DNA from: Bacteroidota bacterium
Lineage (GTDB): Bacteria > Bacteroidota > Bacteroidia > 2-12-FULL-35-15
DNA length: 64,000 nucleotides
Assembly: GCA_947479085.1 (NCBI GenBank)
Contig: CANJYB010000020.1
Coordinates: forward strand, 1 to 64,000
Direction: 5' to 3'
Shown: piece by piece, positions 45,262-54,125 of the stretch
How the letters are laid out: the number at the start of each line of letters is the position of its first letter
Position numbering within the stretch: the stretch's first letter is position 1
Made by a program: the position numbers and the translations under genes
The notes under the pieces: model-generated
The model's input: the letters and a program-made list of their open reading frames with translations, nothing else
What the model was told of the DNA's origin: nothing
Databases searched by the model: none

Positions 45262-46464
45262 ATGCACGATACCTCGAAGAAAAAAGAAACTGCCGTACTT
45301 ATAGGTTTGATTAACAAAACCCAGGACGAAGAAACAATTACCGAATACTTAGATGAACTGGAGTTCCTGGCTGATACTGCCGGTGCGGAAATTAAAAAAC
45401 GATTTACGCAACGACTGGAGCATCCGGATACTCGAACGTTTATAGGTTCGGGCAAGTTAAATGATGTTCGGCATTTTGTAAATAAAAACCTGGTAGACAT
45501 TGTTATTATTGATGATGAGCTTAGTCCGGCCCAGCAGCGGAATATCGAAAAAGAAATAAATACCAACCCGAAACATAAAATAAAAGTGCTGGACCGCACT
45601 ACATTAATCCTGGATATATTTGCTTCCCGGGCGCGCACCGCTCATGCTAAGACACAGGTAGAACTTGCGCAATACCAGTATTTATTGCCGAGGCTTACTA
45701 AAATGTGGAGTCACCATGACAGGATAAAAGGAGGGATAGGGATGAAAGGAGCCGGAGAAAAAGAGATTGAAACAGACAGGCGAATAGTTAGAGATAGAAT
45801 ATCTTTATTGAAAGAAAAACTTTCAGTAATAGACCGGCAGATGGAAACACAACGCCAAAGCAGGGGAGAACTGATTAGGGTGGCATTGGTAGGTTATACC
45901 AACGTAGGCAAAAGCACCATCATGAACCTGCTTAGCAAGAGTGATGTGTTTGCAGAAAATAAATTATTTGCAACACTTGACACTACGGTGAGAAAAGTGG
46001 TGATTGAAAACCTTCCTTTCCTGCTTTCAGATACGGTTGGGTTTATTCGTAAACTTCCCACCACACTTGTGGAATCTTTTAAAAGTACATTGGATGAAGT
46101 AAGAGAAGCAGACATTCTGTTGCATGTAGTTGACATTTCTCACGCAGGTTTCGAAGACCAGATAAATGTGGTTAACCAAACACTTACTGATATTGGCGCA
46201 GGTGATAAACCGGTGATAATGGTGTTTAATAAAATAGATGCTTTTACTTTTGAAAAGAAAGACGAAGACGACCTGACCCCGATTACTAAAAGAAACATCA
46301 GCCTGCCTCAATTAAAAAAAACATGGATGAATAAGTTTGAAATGCCATGCTTGTTTATTTCGGCAATCAATAAAGATAATATAGAGGAATTTAAAAAAGA
46401 AGTGTACGAATCAGTAAAAGCATTGCACCTGAAACGTTATCCTTATAACAAGTTTTTGTATTAA
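45262..46464 (+). CDS. hflX: GTPase HflX
   Basis: Ribosome-associated GTPase that splits stalled or 100S ribosomes. 400 residues. N-terminal HflX domain (LDELEFLADTAGAEI, FIGSGKLNDV, VIIDDELSPAQQRNIE), helical linker containing GGIGMKGAGEKEIETDRR, and G domain with G1 GYTNVGKSTIMN (~211), G3 DTVGFIRKLP and G4 FNKIDAF. The ATG is 7 bases after a palindrome that covers the upstream gap. It ends before a strong bidirectional terminator. Confidence 0.96.
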   Translation: MHDTSKKKETAVLIGLINKTQDEETITEYLDELEFLADTAGAEIKKRFTQRLEHPDTRTFIGSGKLNDVRHFVNKNLVDIVIIDDELSPAQQRNIEKEINTNPKHKIKVLDRTTLILDIFASRARTAHAKTQVELAQYQYLLPRLTKMWSHHDRIKGGIGMKGAGEKEIETDRRIVRDRISLLKEKLSVIDRQMETQRQSRGELIRVALVGYTNVGKSTIMNLLSKSDVFAENKLFATLDTTVRKVVIENLPFLLSDTVGFIRKLPTTLVESFKSTLDEVREADILLHVVDISHAGFEDQINVVNQTLTDIGAGDKPVIMVFNKIDAFTFEKKDEDDLTPITKRNISLPQLKKTWMNKFEMPCLFISAINKDNIEEFKKEVYESVKALHLKRYPYNKFLY

Positions 46465-46510
46465 TGTTATTATTCACATTAACCAGAGCAGATTATTTTA
46501 AACAAAAAAA

Positions 46511-46542
46511 ACTCCTTGCAATCAAAGCAAGGAGTTTTTTTT
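46511..46542. terminator. Bidirectional terminator after hflX
   Basis: ACTCCTTGC (46511-46519) and GCAAGGAGT (46527-46535) flanked by A and T runs, between convergent hflX and carbonic anhydrase genes. Confidence 0.9.
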
Positions 46543-46555
46543 ACGCTATTGTCAA

Positions 46556-47176
46556 CTAAAAAAATGTAACATGACCAGTTGCGATATCATGAGAAGCGCC
46601 CACAATATCAAGTTCTTTGTTATTAATCATTTCTTTTAATATAGGACTACGTTCCATTACAGCTTTCACAGTATTATTAACATTAATTATTGCCACTTTC
46701 TCTACAAATTCTGAGTTAGAAGAGTTACGGTTTTCATGAATCGTTTTTTCTTCTTCCACCGCAGGCGTGATTTTAGAAAGGAGAGCGGTAAGATTTCCCA
46801 TTTCAACATGATCGCAGGCACCTTTTACAGCACCACACTTGGTGTGACCTAAAACCACAATTATTTTTGCACCCGCTACCTTACAGCCGAATTCCAGACT
46901 GCCAAGAATATCCTCGTTAATAATATTACCTGCGATTCTAATGCTAAACACATCTCCCAAACCCTGATCAAAAATTAATTCTGCTGAAGTTCTGCTATCG
47001 ATACAACTAAGAATAACAGCAAACGGATGCTGACCATCTGAAGTTTCATTAGCTTGTTGCAGTAAGTTTCGGTTCACTTTCAGATTATTTACAAATCTTT
47101 GGTTACCATCTTTTAATAGTTGCAATGCCATTTTAGGCGTTATTGCATTTTGCATTTCTCTTGTTAAAGTTTTCAT
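46556..47176 (-). CDS. Beta-class carbonic anhydrase
   Basis: Interconverts CO2 and bicarbonate. 206 residues. The zinc site is readable: C58-I-D60-S-R in ILSCIDSRTSAEL, H111 and C114 in VLGHTKCGAVKGA. RIAGNIINEDILGSLEFG is the usual following block. No signal peptide, so cytoplasmic. It lies 57 bases downstream of a SulP transporter gene on the same strand, which suggests coupled bicarbonate uptake and conversion. Confidence 0.94.
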   Translation of the reverse strand: MKTLTREMQNAITPKMALQLLKDGNQRFVNNLKVNRNLLQQANETSDGQHPFAVILSCIDSRTSAELIFDQGLGDVFSIRIAGNIINEDILGSLEFGCKVAGAKIIVVLGHTKCGAVKGACDHVEMGNLTALLSKITPAVEEEKTIHENRNSSNSEFVEKVAIINVNNTVKAVMERSPILKEMINNKELDIVGASHDIATGHVTFF

Positions 47177-47233
47177 ATTTTTAATTATTTATATCTTGTT
47201 TTTAATTTTTATTTATTTGAATTTTTGTTTTTT

Positions 47234-48811
47234 TTAATCAGAGTAATACTCATGAAAATTAATTTTCTCCACTTTTATATTCTTTGTTTTTGCGTTGGTT
47301 TCATAGTCCTTTATCAAATCAATGACATCATAAGCTAAAGATTTAGTATTTGTACAATCAATTATTACTTTAGAATTTGGTGGAATAGTATCTAATACTT
47401 TCATCACAGAAGCTTTATTAAAAAAAGACACCTCTTCTGCCAACACCAGATGATGAACCTCACTCCCTTTTTCATTTGTTGTAGCATCTTTCATGTGGTG
47501 CGAATTTCGATAACTATGACGAAGAGTATAGAAAATACCAAACAGAATACCCACCGTTATGCCTTTTAATAAATCAGTTGCTACTATGGCTACAATAGTT
47601 GCCAGGAAAGGAATAAATTGTTCCCACCCCAAGCGATACATTTGCTTAAAAAGAGCCGGCTTTGCCAATTTGTAACCAACCATAAGCAAAATTGCAGCTA
47701 AACTAGCTAAAGGAATTTTATTTAAAACACTTGCCAATGTAATTGCACTTATTAATAAAAATAACCCATGCAGAATTGAAGACAATTTTGTTTTGCCCCC
47801 AAAATTTATGTTTGCTGAACTGCGAACAATAACCTGAGTGATGGGCAAGCCACCTATTAAACCGGAAATTATATTTCCCAACCCCTGTGCCTTTAACTCC
47901 CTGTTTGCAGGAGTAATTCTTTTGTCAGGGTCAAGCTTATCGGTAGCTTCCAAACAAAGCAATGTTTCCAGACTTGCCACAATAGCTATTATAATTGCAA
48001 TTTTCCAAACTTCAAAATTGGACAGTGCTGAGAAGTCCGGAAAAGAAAACTGACCAAAGAAATCACCCATTGTTTGAGGAACCGGAATATTTACCACCTG
48101 TTCTTTATTTAGTGTGAAGTTTAAAATACCATTCGCATAAAAGTAATTCATAGCTATTCCTAAAATTACAACAACGATAGGACCTTGAATCAGCTGAAAT
48201 ATCTTATGCCTTTTGGTTAACACCGTATCCCAAAGAATGAGGATACCTAATGAAAGAGAAGCAATTAGTAATGCCCCAGGAGTAATAAATTGAAAGGCAT
48301 TGGAAATTTCAGAGAACGTATTTTGTCCATCCAATTGAAAAAAGGCATCATCCCCCTCCGAATCCTTATCCCATCCAAGGGCATGAGGAAGTTGTTTAAG
48401 GATAATAAGAATACCGATACCCGATAACATTCCTTTGATAACCGAGGATGGAAAAAAATAGGCTATGAAACCCGCCTTGACAAAACCAAAAATGAGTTGA
48501 ATTACTCCGGCCAGAACTACGGCAGTTAAAAAAGCTTCCCATGAACCACCCAGAGTGGCTATTGAAGAAAGCACTATAACTGCCAGCCCTGCCGCAGGAC
48601 CACTAACACCAAGTGGGGAACCGCTGGCTAAGCCGACAACAACTCCTCCCACAATACCGGCTATAATGCCTGCAAACAAGGGAGCGCCAGATGCTAAAGC
48701 AATACCAAGACACAAAGGAAGCGCAACAAAGAAGACCACTATACTAGCGGGTAAATCACTTTTAATATGGCTAAAAGTTAAACCAAGATTATTTGTTTTT
48801 TTTTTGTTCAT
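47234..48811 (-). CDS. SulP family inorganic anion transporter
   Basis: 525 residues: SulP transporter domain with about 12-14 membrane segments (IVVFFVALPLCLGIALASGAP; GVVVGLASGSPLGVSGPAAG is the family signature; LGNIISGLIGGLPITQVIVR), then a C-terminal STAS domain (~440-525; HHLVLAEEVSFFNKASVMKV, VIIDCTNTKSLAYDVIDLI). SulP proteins carry sulfate, bicarbonate and related anions. The adjacent carbonic anhydrase favours bicarbonate, by inference. First gene of a two-gene operon. Confidence 0.92.
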   Translation of the reverse strand: MNKKKTNNLGLTFSHIKSDLPASIVVFFVALPLCLGIALASGAPLFAGIIAGIVGGVVVGLASGSPLGVSGPAAGLAVIVLSSIATLGGSWEAFLTAVVLAGVIQLIFGFVKAGFIAYFFPSSVIKGMLSGIGILIILKQLPHALGWDKDSEGDDAFFQLDGQNTFSEISNAFQFITPGALLIASLSLGILILWDTVLTKRHKIFQLIQGPIVVVILGIAMNYFYANGILNFTLNKEQVVNIPVPQTMGDFFGQFSFPDFSALSNFEVWKIAIIIAIVASLETLLCLEATDKLDPDKRITPANRELKAQGLGNIISGLIGGLPITQVIVRSSANINFGGKTKLSSILHGLFLLISAITLASVLNKIPLASLAAILLMVGYKLAKPALFKQMYRLGWEQFIPFLATIVAIVATDLLKGITVGILFGIFYTLRHSYRNSHHMKDATTNEKGSEVHHLVLAEEVSFFNKASVMKVLDTIPPNSKVIIDCTNTKSLAYDVIDLIKDYETNAKTKNIKVEKINFHEYYSD

Positions 48812-48927
48812 AAAATAATAAATGATAAGTAACAGGGAAAATCCTGAACAGATTTGTCCCGTTAAATGAATTAATAATAATTTTAAATAGGAAATGTTAC
48901 AAGGCGGTATGCCTTGCTTTTATTGAG

Positions 48928-49254
48928 TTATAGTTGTTCGGGCGGTGAATAAACCACTTGACTATAATCGGCTGAAGAGTAATTAATATTATGCTCGGCA
49001 TTTAAACTGTTGCCATACGAAAGCAGAATAGTATTGTAGGAATAATGAAAGAAATCTTTTGCAAACTCGTTGGAATCTGTTTTCTCGTTTGATTTTTCTG
49101 ACTCTGAATTCTGTTCATCTGAATTCATATCCTCATTGTCAATAACGGAAGCATAGCTGTTTAGTTTCTTTAATAAGTTTAAAGACTGATGCGTAATGCT
49201 CACTGTAAACAGGAAGAGAAGAGAAATAATAATACTGCTTTTCAAAACTTTCAT
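48928..49254 (-). CDS. Small secreted or membrane-tethered protein of unknown function
   Basis: From the ATG at 49254 the product has ~108 residues: MKVLKSSIIISLLFLFTVSI (signal or anchor helix), a very acidic/polar middle rich in S, E, D and N, then FFHYSYNTILLSYGNSLNAE. I do not recognise a family. The track start at 49281 is rejected because a TACTTTTG promoter sits at 49261-49268, i.e. inside that extension. It lies upstream of the SulP/carbonic anhydrase pair on the same strand, 117 bp away. Confidence 0.6.
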   Translation of the reverse strand: MKVLKSSIIISLLFLFTVSITHQSLNLLKKLNSYASVIDNEDMNSDEQNSESEKSNEKTDSNEFAKDFFHYSYNTILLSYGNSLNAEHNINYSSADYSQVVYSPPEQL

Positions 49255-49260
49255 CGGGCA

Positions 49261-49268
49261 CAAAAGTA
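49261..49268 (-). promoter_or_regulatory. -7 promoter element deciding the start at 49254
   Basis: Plus strand CAAAAGTA, i.e. TACTTTTG on the minus strand, 6 bases upstream of the ATG at 49254. The very short leader is noted. Confidence 0.45.
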
Positions 49269-49399
49269 TATATAAATACATTGCAAACTATTTTTTAAAA
49301 TAATTTAACAAAATAATAATGCAAAGCTTTTTTGTAAGTACCCGAAAACGACTGATTTTTAAAGCAATTCAGGAGGGTAATTAATTTATCTTCATTAAT

Positions 49400-49822
49400 T
49401 CAAAACTTCCACCAGGGTTTTTTGTTTAGTTTATTTATTCGTTTTTGTTCCTCTTTTTTATATTCTTCTTCATCATATATTTCCATATCATCTCCCTGCA
49501 CCTTTGCATTCAATACTTTTGCGATGCTTAGCATTTTATTTATTATTTCATTATCCGGATTTTTTACTGTAATCATTCCATCATCAAAACTGAACCATGC
49601 CTGGTTTCCGTTCTTGCCGGCAAGTGAATAAGCTGTCCATACAGCTATTCCTTCTTCTTCCATCCGGATGGTTTTTCCGTTCACAGTTGCATCCACTTTA
49701 TTGTCCATTCGCATATCCGGGTCAGCGGATACTACCTGCTTCCATTCGTTCATTGAAATAAGCCCGTTAGTTTCCTCGTCTGTCCAATTGTCTTTTCTTG
49801 TGATGTATAAGTTGTAGCCCAT
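49400..49822 (-). CDS. Conserved hypothetical cytoplasmic protein
   Basis: 140 residues, starting MGYNLYITRKDNWTDEETNG, no signal peptide or membrane segment; mostly acidic with a basic, Trp-rich end (KLNKKPWWKF). Proteins beginning MGYxLxITR with ISxxEW shortly after occur in many bacteria as uncharacterised proteins, as I recall. TATCTTTG at 49851-49858 is a good promoter. No function assigned. Confidence 0.7.
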   Translation of the reverse strand: MGYNLYITRKDNWTDEETNGLISMNEWKQVVSADPDMRMDNKVDATVNGKTIRMEEEGIAVWTAYSLAGKNGNQAWFSFDDGMITVKNPDNEIINKMLSIAKVLNAKVQGDDMEIYDEEEYKKEEQKRINKLNKKPWWKF

Positions 49823-49850
49823 AAAATGAATTTTTATAAATAGAAAGGTT

Positions 49851-49858
49851 CAAAGATA
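49851..49858 (-). promoter_or_regulatory. -7 promoter element for the 140-residue hypothetical
   Basis: Plus strand CAAAGATA, i.e. TATCTTTG on the minus strand, 28 bases before the start codon at 49822. Confidence 0.5.
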
Positions 49859-49900
49859 AATATGGATAGTTACAGGTGGTGGTCCAAATTGAAAAAAAAT

Positions 49901-49908
49901 TATCTTTG
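49901..49908 (+). promoter_or_regulatory. Possible distal -7 element for the NYN cassette
   Basis: TATCTTTG on the plus strand, 115 bases upstream of the ATG at 50024 and just before the two 16-bp direct repeats. If used, the repeats lie in the early transcribed leader. Confidence 0.35.
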
Positions 49909-49931
49909 TTTCTTAAAACATCAATAACAAC

Positions 49932-49967
49932 GATTTCGTAAACAATCCGAAGATTTCGTAAACAATC
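49932..49967 (+). promoter_or_regulatory. Two tandem 16-bp direct repeats, operator-like
   Basis: GATTTCGTAAACAATC occurs perfectly at 49932-49947 and again at 49952-49967, a 20-bp pitch (about two helical turns). It lies between the two -7 elements (49901 and 50002) of the NYN ribonuclease cassette. The arrangement fits a regulator binding cooperatively on one face of the DNA. Confidence 0.6.
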
Positions 49968-50001
49968 GGGGATAAAAGAAAAATATAATAAAAGATAAGT
50001 G

Positions 50002-50009
50002 TAAATTTG
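50002..50009 (+). promoter_or_regulatory. Proximal -7 promoter element for the NYN cassette
   Basis: TAAATTTG matches TAnnTTTG 14 bases upstream of the ATG at 50024. The tandem repeats at 49932-49967 would overlap the region just upstream of its -33 position. Confidence 0.5.
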
Positions 50010-50023
50010 ATTCATTTAATACT

Positions 50024-51175
50024 ATGAATTCACTAAATATAAGTCTTACCAAATCGAGCGTGCATTATTCCTTTGAAGCCATAATACTCCGGCTGGGGAT
50101 AATGATAGGTGATGAAACATTTTCAGCCGGAGATTTGAACATCACCTTTAAGGCCGAAAAGCTCTTTGCTCATGATGTACTGAGTATAAGGGATAAGATT
50201 AATGATATGGCTACCCGTATTAAAACCAGGGGCGAAGACCTGGGGGTGACACTGGAAGAACTCAACCAGATATACAATAGTTACAATGCTTTTAAGAATA
50301 TTAAATACAAATCTCCCGACCAGATAAAATATCTGAAAGCATTAGAAAACATGATAAACAATTCTTATAATAGTCTTATCAATGCTACTATAACGGGTTT
50401 AGAACAATCTGGTGTATTGCAATTGGGAAAACTGGTGGGCGAAAAACTAATAGTTAACCCTACCCTTACTGAGTTTCCGGAAACAATATCAGAGGACGAC
50501 AGTGAGCATTATTTAATGAGTGAAATATTACTAGACAGGTTTGATAAGGAAACCACGGATGATGTATTATTGGTTCCACAAACTTTCGGAGAATATATTG
50601 AAGAACAACAACTATTGATGGGCACCCTGGGAAAGGAAGTATATAAGCATATCAAAATTCTGAAGGCAGAAAATGTTTTTACACTTCCTTTCATTGTACA
50701 TTTAACAGCCGAAGAACTGCTGATGGTAAGGGAACACCTGCTGAGTACCAACCAGGAATTCAGAACAAATATGACTGAATGGACAACGGAACTGCTGAAC
50801 ATGCCTTTTGCGGCTGGTTCTCTAAAAACAATAAACGAACGTTACACTAATTCCATTGCTCCAACTTTAAAATCATTGCAGGCAGAAATGGATAAGAACG
50901 AACGCCTGCGATTATTAAAATCAAGAACAGGCGAAATATATGAATACAAGGTAAACCTGTATGTTACTTCCATCGGCATTTACTGGGATTACCTTGAAAG
51001 CAGGGGAATAATAAAAGAGGAGACGGTAGAAAAATTAAAAGAGTATCCCCGTTACGAAAGCCTGAAAAATAATTCCTGCATCATTTTTGAGGGAAGACTA
51101 ATAGACCTTAAAAATTCTGACGCAGAAGACGAAGAGGAAGAACCATTGCAAAAAAGAAAAACACTTGACTTATAA
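50024..51175 (+). CDS. Unknown 383-residue cytoplasmic protein, partner of the NYN ribonuclease
   Basis: I do not recognise a family. There is no signal peptide or membrane segment. The N-terminal ~35 residues look beta-rich (SSVHYSFEAIILRLGIMI), and the rest is predicted largely helical with many charged residues. The C-terminus is strongly acidic (DAEDEEEEPLQKRK). The next gene begins 17 bases downstream, so the two are surely co-transcribed. It could be an adaptor, sensor or antitoxin-like partner of the downstream ribonuclease; none of these is demonstrated by the sequence. Promoters and operator-like repeats lie directly upstream. Confidence 0.75.
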   Translation: MNSLNISLTKSSVHYSFEAIILRLGIMIGDETFSAGDLNITFKAEKLFAHDVLSIRDKINDMATRIKTRGEDLGVTLEELNQIYNSYNAFKNIKYKSPDQIKYLKALENMINNSYNSLINATITGLEQSGVLQLGKLVGEKLIVNPTLTEFPETISEDDSEHYLMSEILLDRFDKETTDDVLLVPQTFGEYIEEQQLLMGTLGKEVYKHIKILKAENVFTLPFIVHLTAEELLMVREHLLSTNQEFRTNMTEWTTELLNMPFAAGSLKTINERYTNSIAPTLKSLQAEMDKNERLRLLKSRTGEIYEYKVNLYVTSIGIYWDYLESRGIIKEETVEKLKEYPRYESLKNNSCIIFEGRLIDLKNSDAEDEEEEPLQKRKTLDL

Positions 51176-51192
51176 TTAAAACTCCAATCACT

Positions 51193-52575
51193 ATGAAACC
51201 ATTAAACAAACAGTACGAGTATTACCGGGTAAAATCGCTGCAGTCGGATTTTACCATTGAATTTGAATCGTTAAAAGAGATGCTTCGCTTTGCGGAAAAG
51301 AATGTGATTAAAAGCGTTTTTATTTTGCCGGGCAAACATACTTCTTCCGAAAGTTTTGCCTTTACCAACAAAGGAGGCCTGCTGAAACACGAAACGGAAG
51401 GATACCAATCATTAGAGGAATATAAATATTCCAGCCAGAACGGCTTTCCGGATTCCAAGGTATTTTATGAAGCCTGTAAACTTGGCTTCGACAGGTATGA
51501 CGAATATAAAATGAGTACCGAAACCGGTATAACCGATGCCAAGGAATACGAAGAAATAAAAAAGGAAGGATTTATAGAAGCTTATTCCATGCTGGATAAC
51601 GGCAGAAAAGAAAACCCTGACAGCCCGCAGTTGGAAGAAATAAAAAATGCTTACCAACTGAGAGAATGGGTGGCCAATAAAAAGTTTGAAAGCGCTGAAG
51701 AATTTTCGCTGGCCTGGAAAGGTGGATTTGCAGAGCCATTGGAATACCGCGAAGCAACTACCAAGGAATATAAAACAAGGGCTGATTATAAAACCGGTTC
51801 GGCCAATGGTTTTACTCATGGCGAGAATTATTATTTTGCAAAAGAACGCGGCATAGAAAATTTTGAAGAACTGGTTTTGTACACCGACCTGGAAGCAGTG
51901 AAAATTCAGAATGCTACGTTCGACCAGAAAGTAATCTGCATACTGATTAGTAAAATGAGCGACAACAAAAAAACTTCGGTTAATAAACTGTACGAAGGAC
52001 TGCAGGAAACCAAGACCCATTACTTTATAGAGGGTAATATACCGGCCTGGTTTACTATGAGTATTAACAATGTGAAAGACCTTGTTCAGTTTTTGGCAGA
52101 GAATGAATACCTGAAAAAATACGGACATTACGATACCGAAGGAGAATATTTCCAGAATAAAAAACTACAGGAACGCACCGTAATACTTGACGGAAGCAAT
52201 GTGGCTTATGGCAAGCAGGGCGATAAATCGAGAAGGCCTACGTTTAAAAATATTCTGACGATGGTAAAATTTTTAACTGCCAAAGGATTTCCGGATATAC
52301 ATGTGTTTACCGATGCTGCTTCCAAACACCGGCTTACCGATATTGAACACCTGCCGGAGCTGCAGAAGCTAAGCAAGTTCAGCTATACCCCTGCCGAAAC
52401 CCCTGCCGACCTGTTCCTGATTACTTACGTAAAACAAAACCATTGCCTGCTGGTGAGTAACGATAAGTTCCGCGACTGGAAAATACAGGACCCCTGGGTA
52501 GCTACCAATATTGATTATTATAAAATGACGTTTATGATTGAAGATGATAAGGTGTTAATGCCGGATTTGGAATAG
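51193..52575 (+). CDS. NYN-domain (Zc3h12a-like) ribonuclease with N-terminal 14-residue repeats
   Basis: 460 residues. The C-terminal ~130 (from ERTVILDGSNVAYGKQGDKS, Asp about 332) form a NYN/PIN nuclease of the Zc3h12a type: DGSNVA, HVFTDAASKHRL, YTPAETPADLFLI and the hallmark LLVSNDKFRDW. The acidic residues are those expected for metal-dependent RNA cleavage. Residues ~75-215 contain at least eight 14-residue repeats of the form xxxEYxxAxxxGFx (DSKVFYEACKLGFD, RYDEYKMSTETGIT, DAKEYEEIKKEGFI, TRADYKTGSANGFT). A segment at ~235-315 resembles a winged-helix/OST-HTH-like fold by pattern only. No signal peptide. Co-transcribed with the unknown upstream gene. Confidence 0.82.
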   Translation: MKPLNKQYEYYRVKSLQSDFTIEFESLKEMLRFAEKNVIKSVFILPGKHTSSESFAFTNKGGLLKHETEGYQSLEEYKYSSQNGFPDSKVFYEACKLGFDRYDEYKMSTETGITDAKEYEEIKKEGFIEAYSMLDNGRKENPDSPQLEEIKNAYQLREWVANKKFESAEEFSLAWKGGFAEPLEYREATTKEYKTRADYKTGSANGFTHGENYYFAKERGIENFEELVLYTDLEAVKIQNATFDQKVICILISKMSDNKKTSVNKLYEGLQETKTHYFIEGNIPAWFTMSINNVKDLVQFLAENEYLKKYGHYDTEGEYFQNKKLQERTVILDGSNVAYGKQGDKSRRPTFKNILTMVKFLTAKGFPDIHVFTDAASKHRLTDIEHLPELQKLSKFSYTPAETPADLFLITYVKQNHCLLVSNDKFRDWKIQDPWVATNIDYYKMTFMIEDDKVLMPDLE

Positions 52576-52579
52576 GTAG

Positions 52580-52611
52580 CCTCACCCCATGCCCCTCTCC
52601 GAAGCAGGGGG
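52580..52611. repeat. Degenerate single end of the palindromic element seen at 41219
   Basis: CCTCACCCCATGCCCCTCTC followed by CGAAGCAGGGGG is clearly related to the left end of the 41219-41350 element, but with a broken inner stem. It lies directly after the NYN ribonuclease stop. Confidence 0.6.
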
Positions 52612-52640
52612 TGAAGCTTCCGGAAGTACTTTTACTGTTT

Positions 52641-52675
52641 AAAGGTACCACCTTTTAAAAAGGTGGTACCTTTTT
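52641..52675. terminator. Strong bidirectional hairpin terminator after the NYN cassette
   Basis: AAAGGTACCACCTTTT (52641-52656) and its perfect complement (52658-52673), followed by TTTTT. It lies between convergent genes. Confidence 0.9.
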
Positions 52676-52811
52676 GATTGTAAGTTGTTTTTTAAACTAA
52701 ATATTTCCGAAATCGCTTAGTTAATACAAGCTAAACCAATAATAAAATAACCAAAATATTTTCTAAGTTTCCGTATGTTAATTTTCATTCAAGCATTGTG
52801 TTCTTGGTTGT

Positions 52812-53300
52812 TTATCTTTTCAGTTCTTCTATTAAATCTGGAGTTAGATAAGCAAATGTCAGTTTCCACATTCCGTTACTTTTACTAAATTCTAAATCAC
52901 CAACTCTTGCCCAAACATTATTTATGTAAGTAGTGTCTGGCCGTTCTGTTTTCATAATGTCTTCTATTTCGGTTTCAAGGTTATAAGATTGTTTCAAGAA
53001 TGCACTAAAAACTTTAATAAATTCCTTTCTATTATATTTTATTGTCGGATCGCTATCCATAGGGCCTCTTGTTTTAAATGGAAATGTTGTTGATGCAATT
53101 ATTGTATTAGTATCGTTGTCCACAATTGCTTTTCTTAACGTCTGCCAAAACGATATAAAGCTTTTTGTTGTATCGGCTAAACTTTTTGTTTCTATTGTGT
53201 CAGGGATTTGTTGAGTCTTTTGTTTATCGTTTCCTCCACACGAAATTGTTAGTAGTGTCAATGTAAGTGCAAATATTTGAAAGAGTTGTTTCATTCTCAT
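52812..53300 (-). CDS. Lipoprotein of unknown function
   Basis: 162 residues with a lipoprotein signal peptide (QLFQIFALTLTLLTISC, lipobox LTISC with Cys ~21) and then a charged KQKTQQ linker. The mature domain of ~125 residues (FISFWQTLRKAIVDNDTNTI, GMWKLTFAYLTPDLI) resembles small periplasmic NTF2-like/DUF4348-type folds in pattern, but I cannot assign it firmly. The second Met (MKQLF, 53294) is an equally good start. A TAGCTTTG promoter lies at 53332-53339. Confidence 0.72.
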   Translation of the reverse strand: MRMKQLFQIFALTLTLLTISCGGNDKQKTQQIPDTIETKSLADTTKSFISFWQTLRKAIVDNDTNTIIASTTFPFKTRGPMDSDPTIKYNRKEFIKVFSAFLKQSYNLETEIEDIMKTERPDTTYINNVWARVGDLEFSKSNGMWKLTFAYLTPDLIEELKR

Positions 53301-53331
53301 TTTCTGATTTCTGTATTATTTATCGCTGCAA

Positions 53332-53339
53332 CAAAGCTA
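53332..53339 (-). promoter_or_regulatory. -7 promoter element for the lipoprotein gene
   Basis: Plus strand CAAAGCTA, i.e. TAGCTTTG on the minus strand, 31 bases before the start at 53300. Confidence 0.45.
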
Positions 53340-53493
53340 AACATAATTAGCACATTTTTAAAAGCATTTCACTAATTCCAGATTCTTATTGATGAGTATT
53401 TTGCATTAGAAAAAGTTCTCCTTTTTAAAGTTGAAACCTATAATTAAACACTTCTTTTTATTTTTAATAAACCAATTAAAAATAAAAAGAAAT

Positions 53494-53916
53494 ATGAAAT
53501 ACAAAAACACAACACCTAGCAGTTGCCCCTGGAAGATGGGCACAAAAATGAGCCGAGAAGAATACCTGAAGGCTAAGATTACAATATATAATGAAGGTAA
53601 AATAAAAATTGGCCTCGCTGATATTATGAGGATAGAAGGCTGTGGTAGTTATTCTCTGTTCCACATGTCGAACGGCAAAATCCTTAAGAGTTCGTATGGG
53701 CTTAGCCATTATATGCCGCTGTTGCCGGAGGGTATTTTCGGGCGGTATTGCGATAGTTTTATTATTAACCTGGAATATGTCTTGGATTTTACCAAGGGGC
53801 AAAACTGGTCGGCTGTAATGGAAGACCGCACGAAAACTCCTTACATAAAAGTATTTATTCCCATCTGCAGAGCCTGCAGGGCAAAGTTTGAACAGGATTA
53901 TAATAAGTACTGGTAA
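53494..53916 (+). CDS. Stand-alone LytTR-type DNA-binding protein
   Basis: 140 residues from the ATG at 53494 (MKYKNTTPSS); the track start at 53431 adds an unconserved basic-hydrophobic stretch. The pattern IMRIEGCGSYSLFHMSNGKI ... LLPEGIFGRYCDSFIINLEY ... IKVFIPICRACRAKFEQ aligns with the LytTR domain (IxxIEAxGNY, LPxxxFxRxHxSYIVNLxxV, IPISRRRRxxF). The usual SRR is CRA here. No receiver domain or kinase is attached or adjacent. It may regulate nearby genes; the target is unknown. Confidence 0.7.
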   Translation: MKYKNTTPSSCPWKMGTKMSREEYLKAKITIYNEGKIKIGLADIMRIEGCGSYSLFHMSNGKILKSSYGLSHYMPLLPEGIFGRYCDSFIINLEYVLDFTKGQNWSAVMEDRTKTPYIKVFIPICRACRAKFEQDYNKYW

Positions 53917-54125
53917 TAAAAGCGGGAACTATTTGAAAAAACTTTCCTTTATTAACGGTACATTCCAAAGATAATTTGCATTATGTAAAAGAAATTTTAG
54001 GAGGACAGTCACTTATGGTACTTTTATCACCGAAAAAGAAACATTGATTACTTCTTTTTATCGTTCGTTGATAAGTTAAAAGGTCTTAAAAACAAGTTCC
54101 TGTTGGGAGTTGAAAAGGGTAGAAA

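Noticed and set aside
51412-52128. 238-codon minus-strand ORF
   Set aside because: Antisense shadow of the NYN ribonuclease gene, Phe-rich with no motif.
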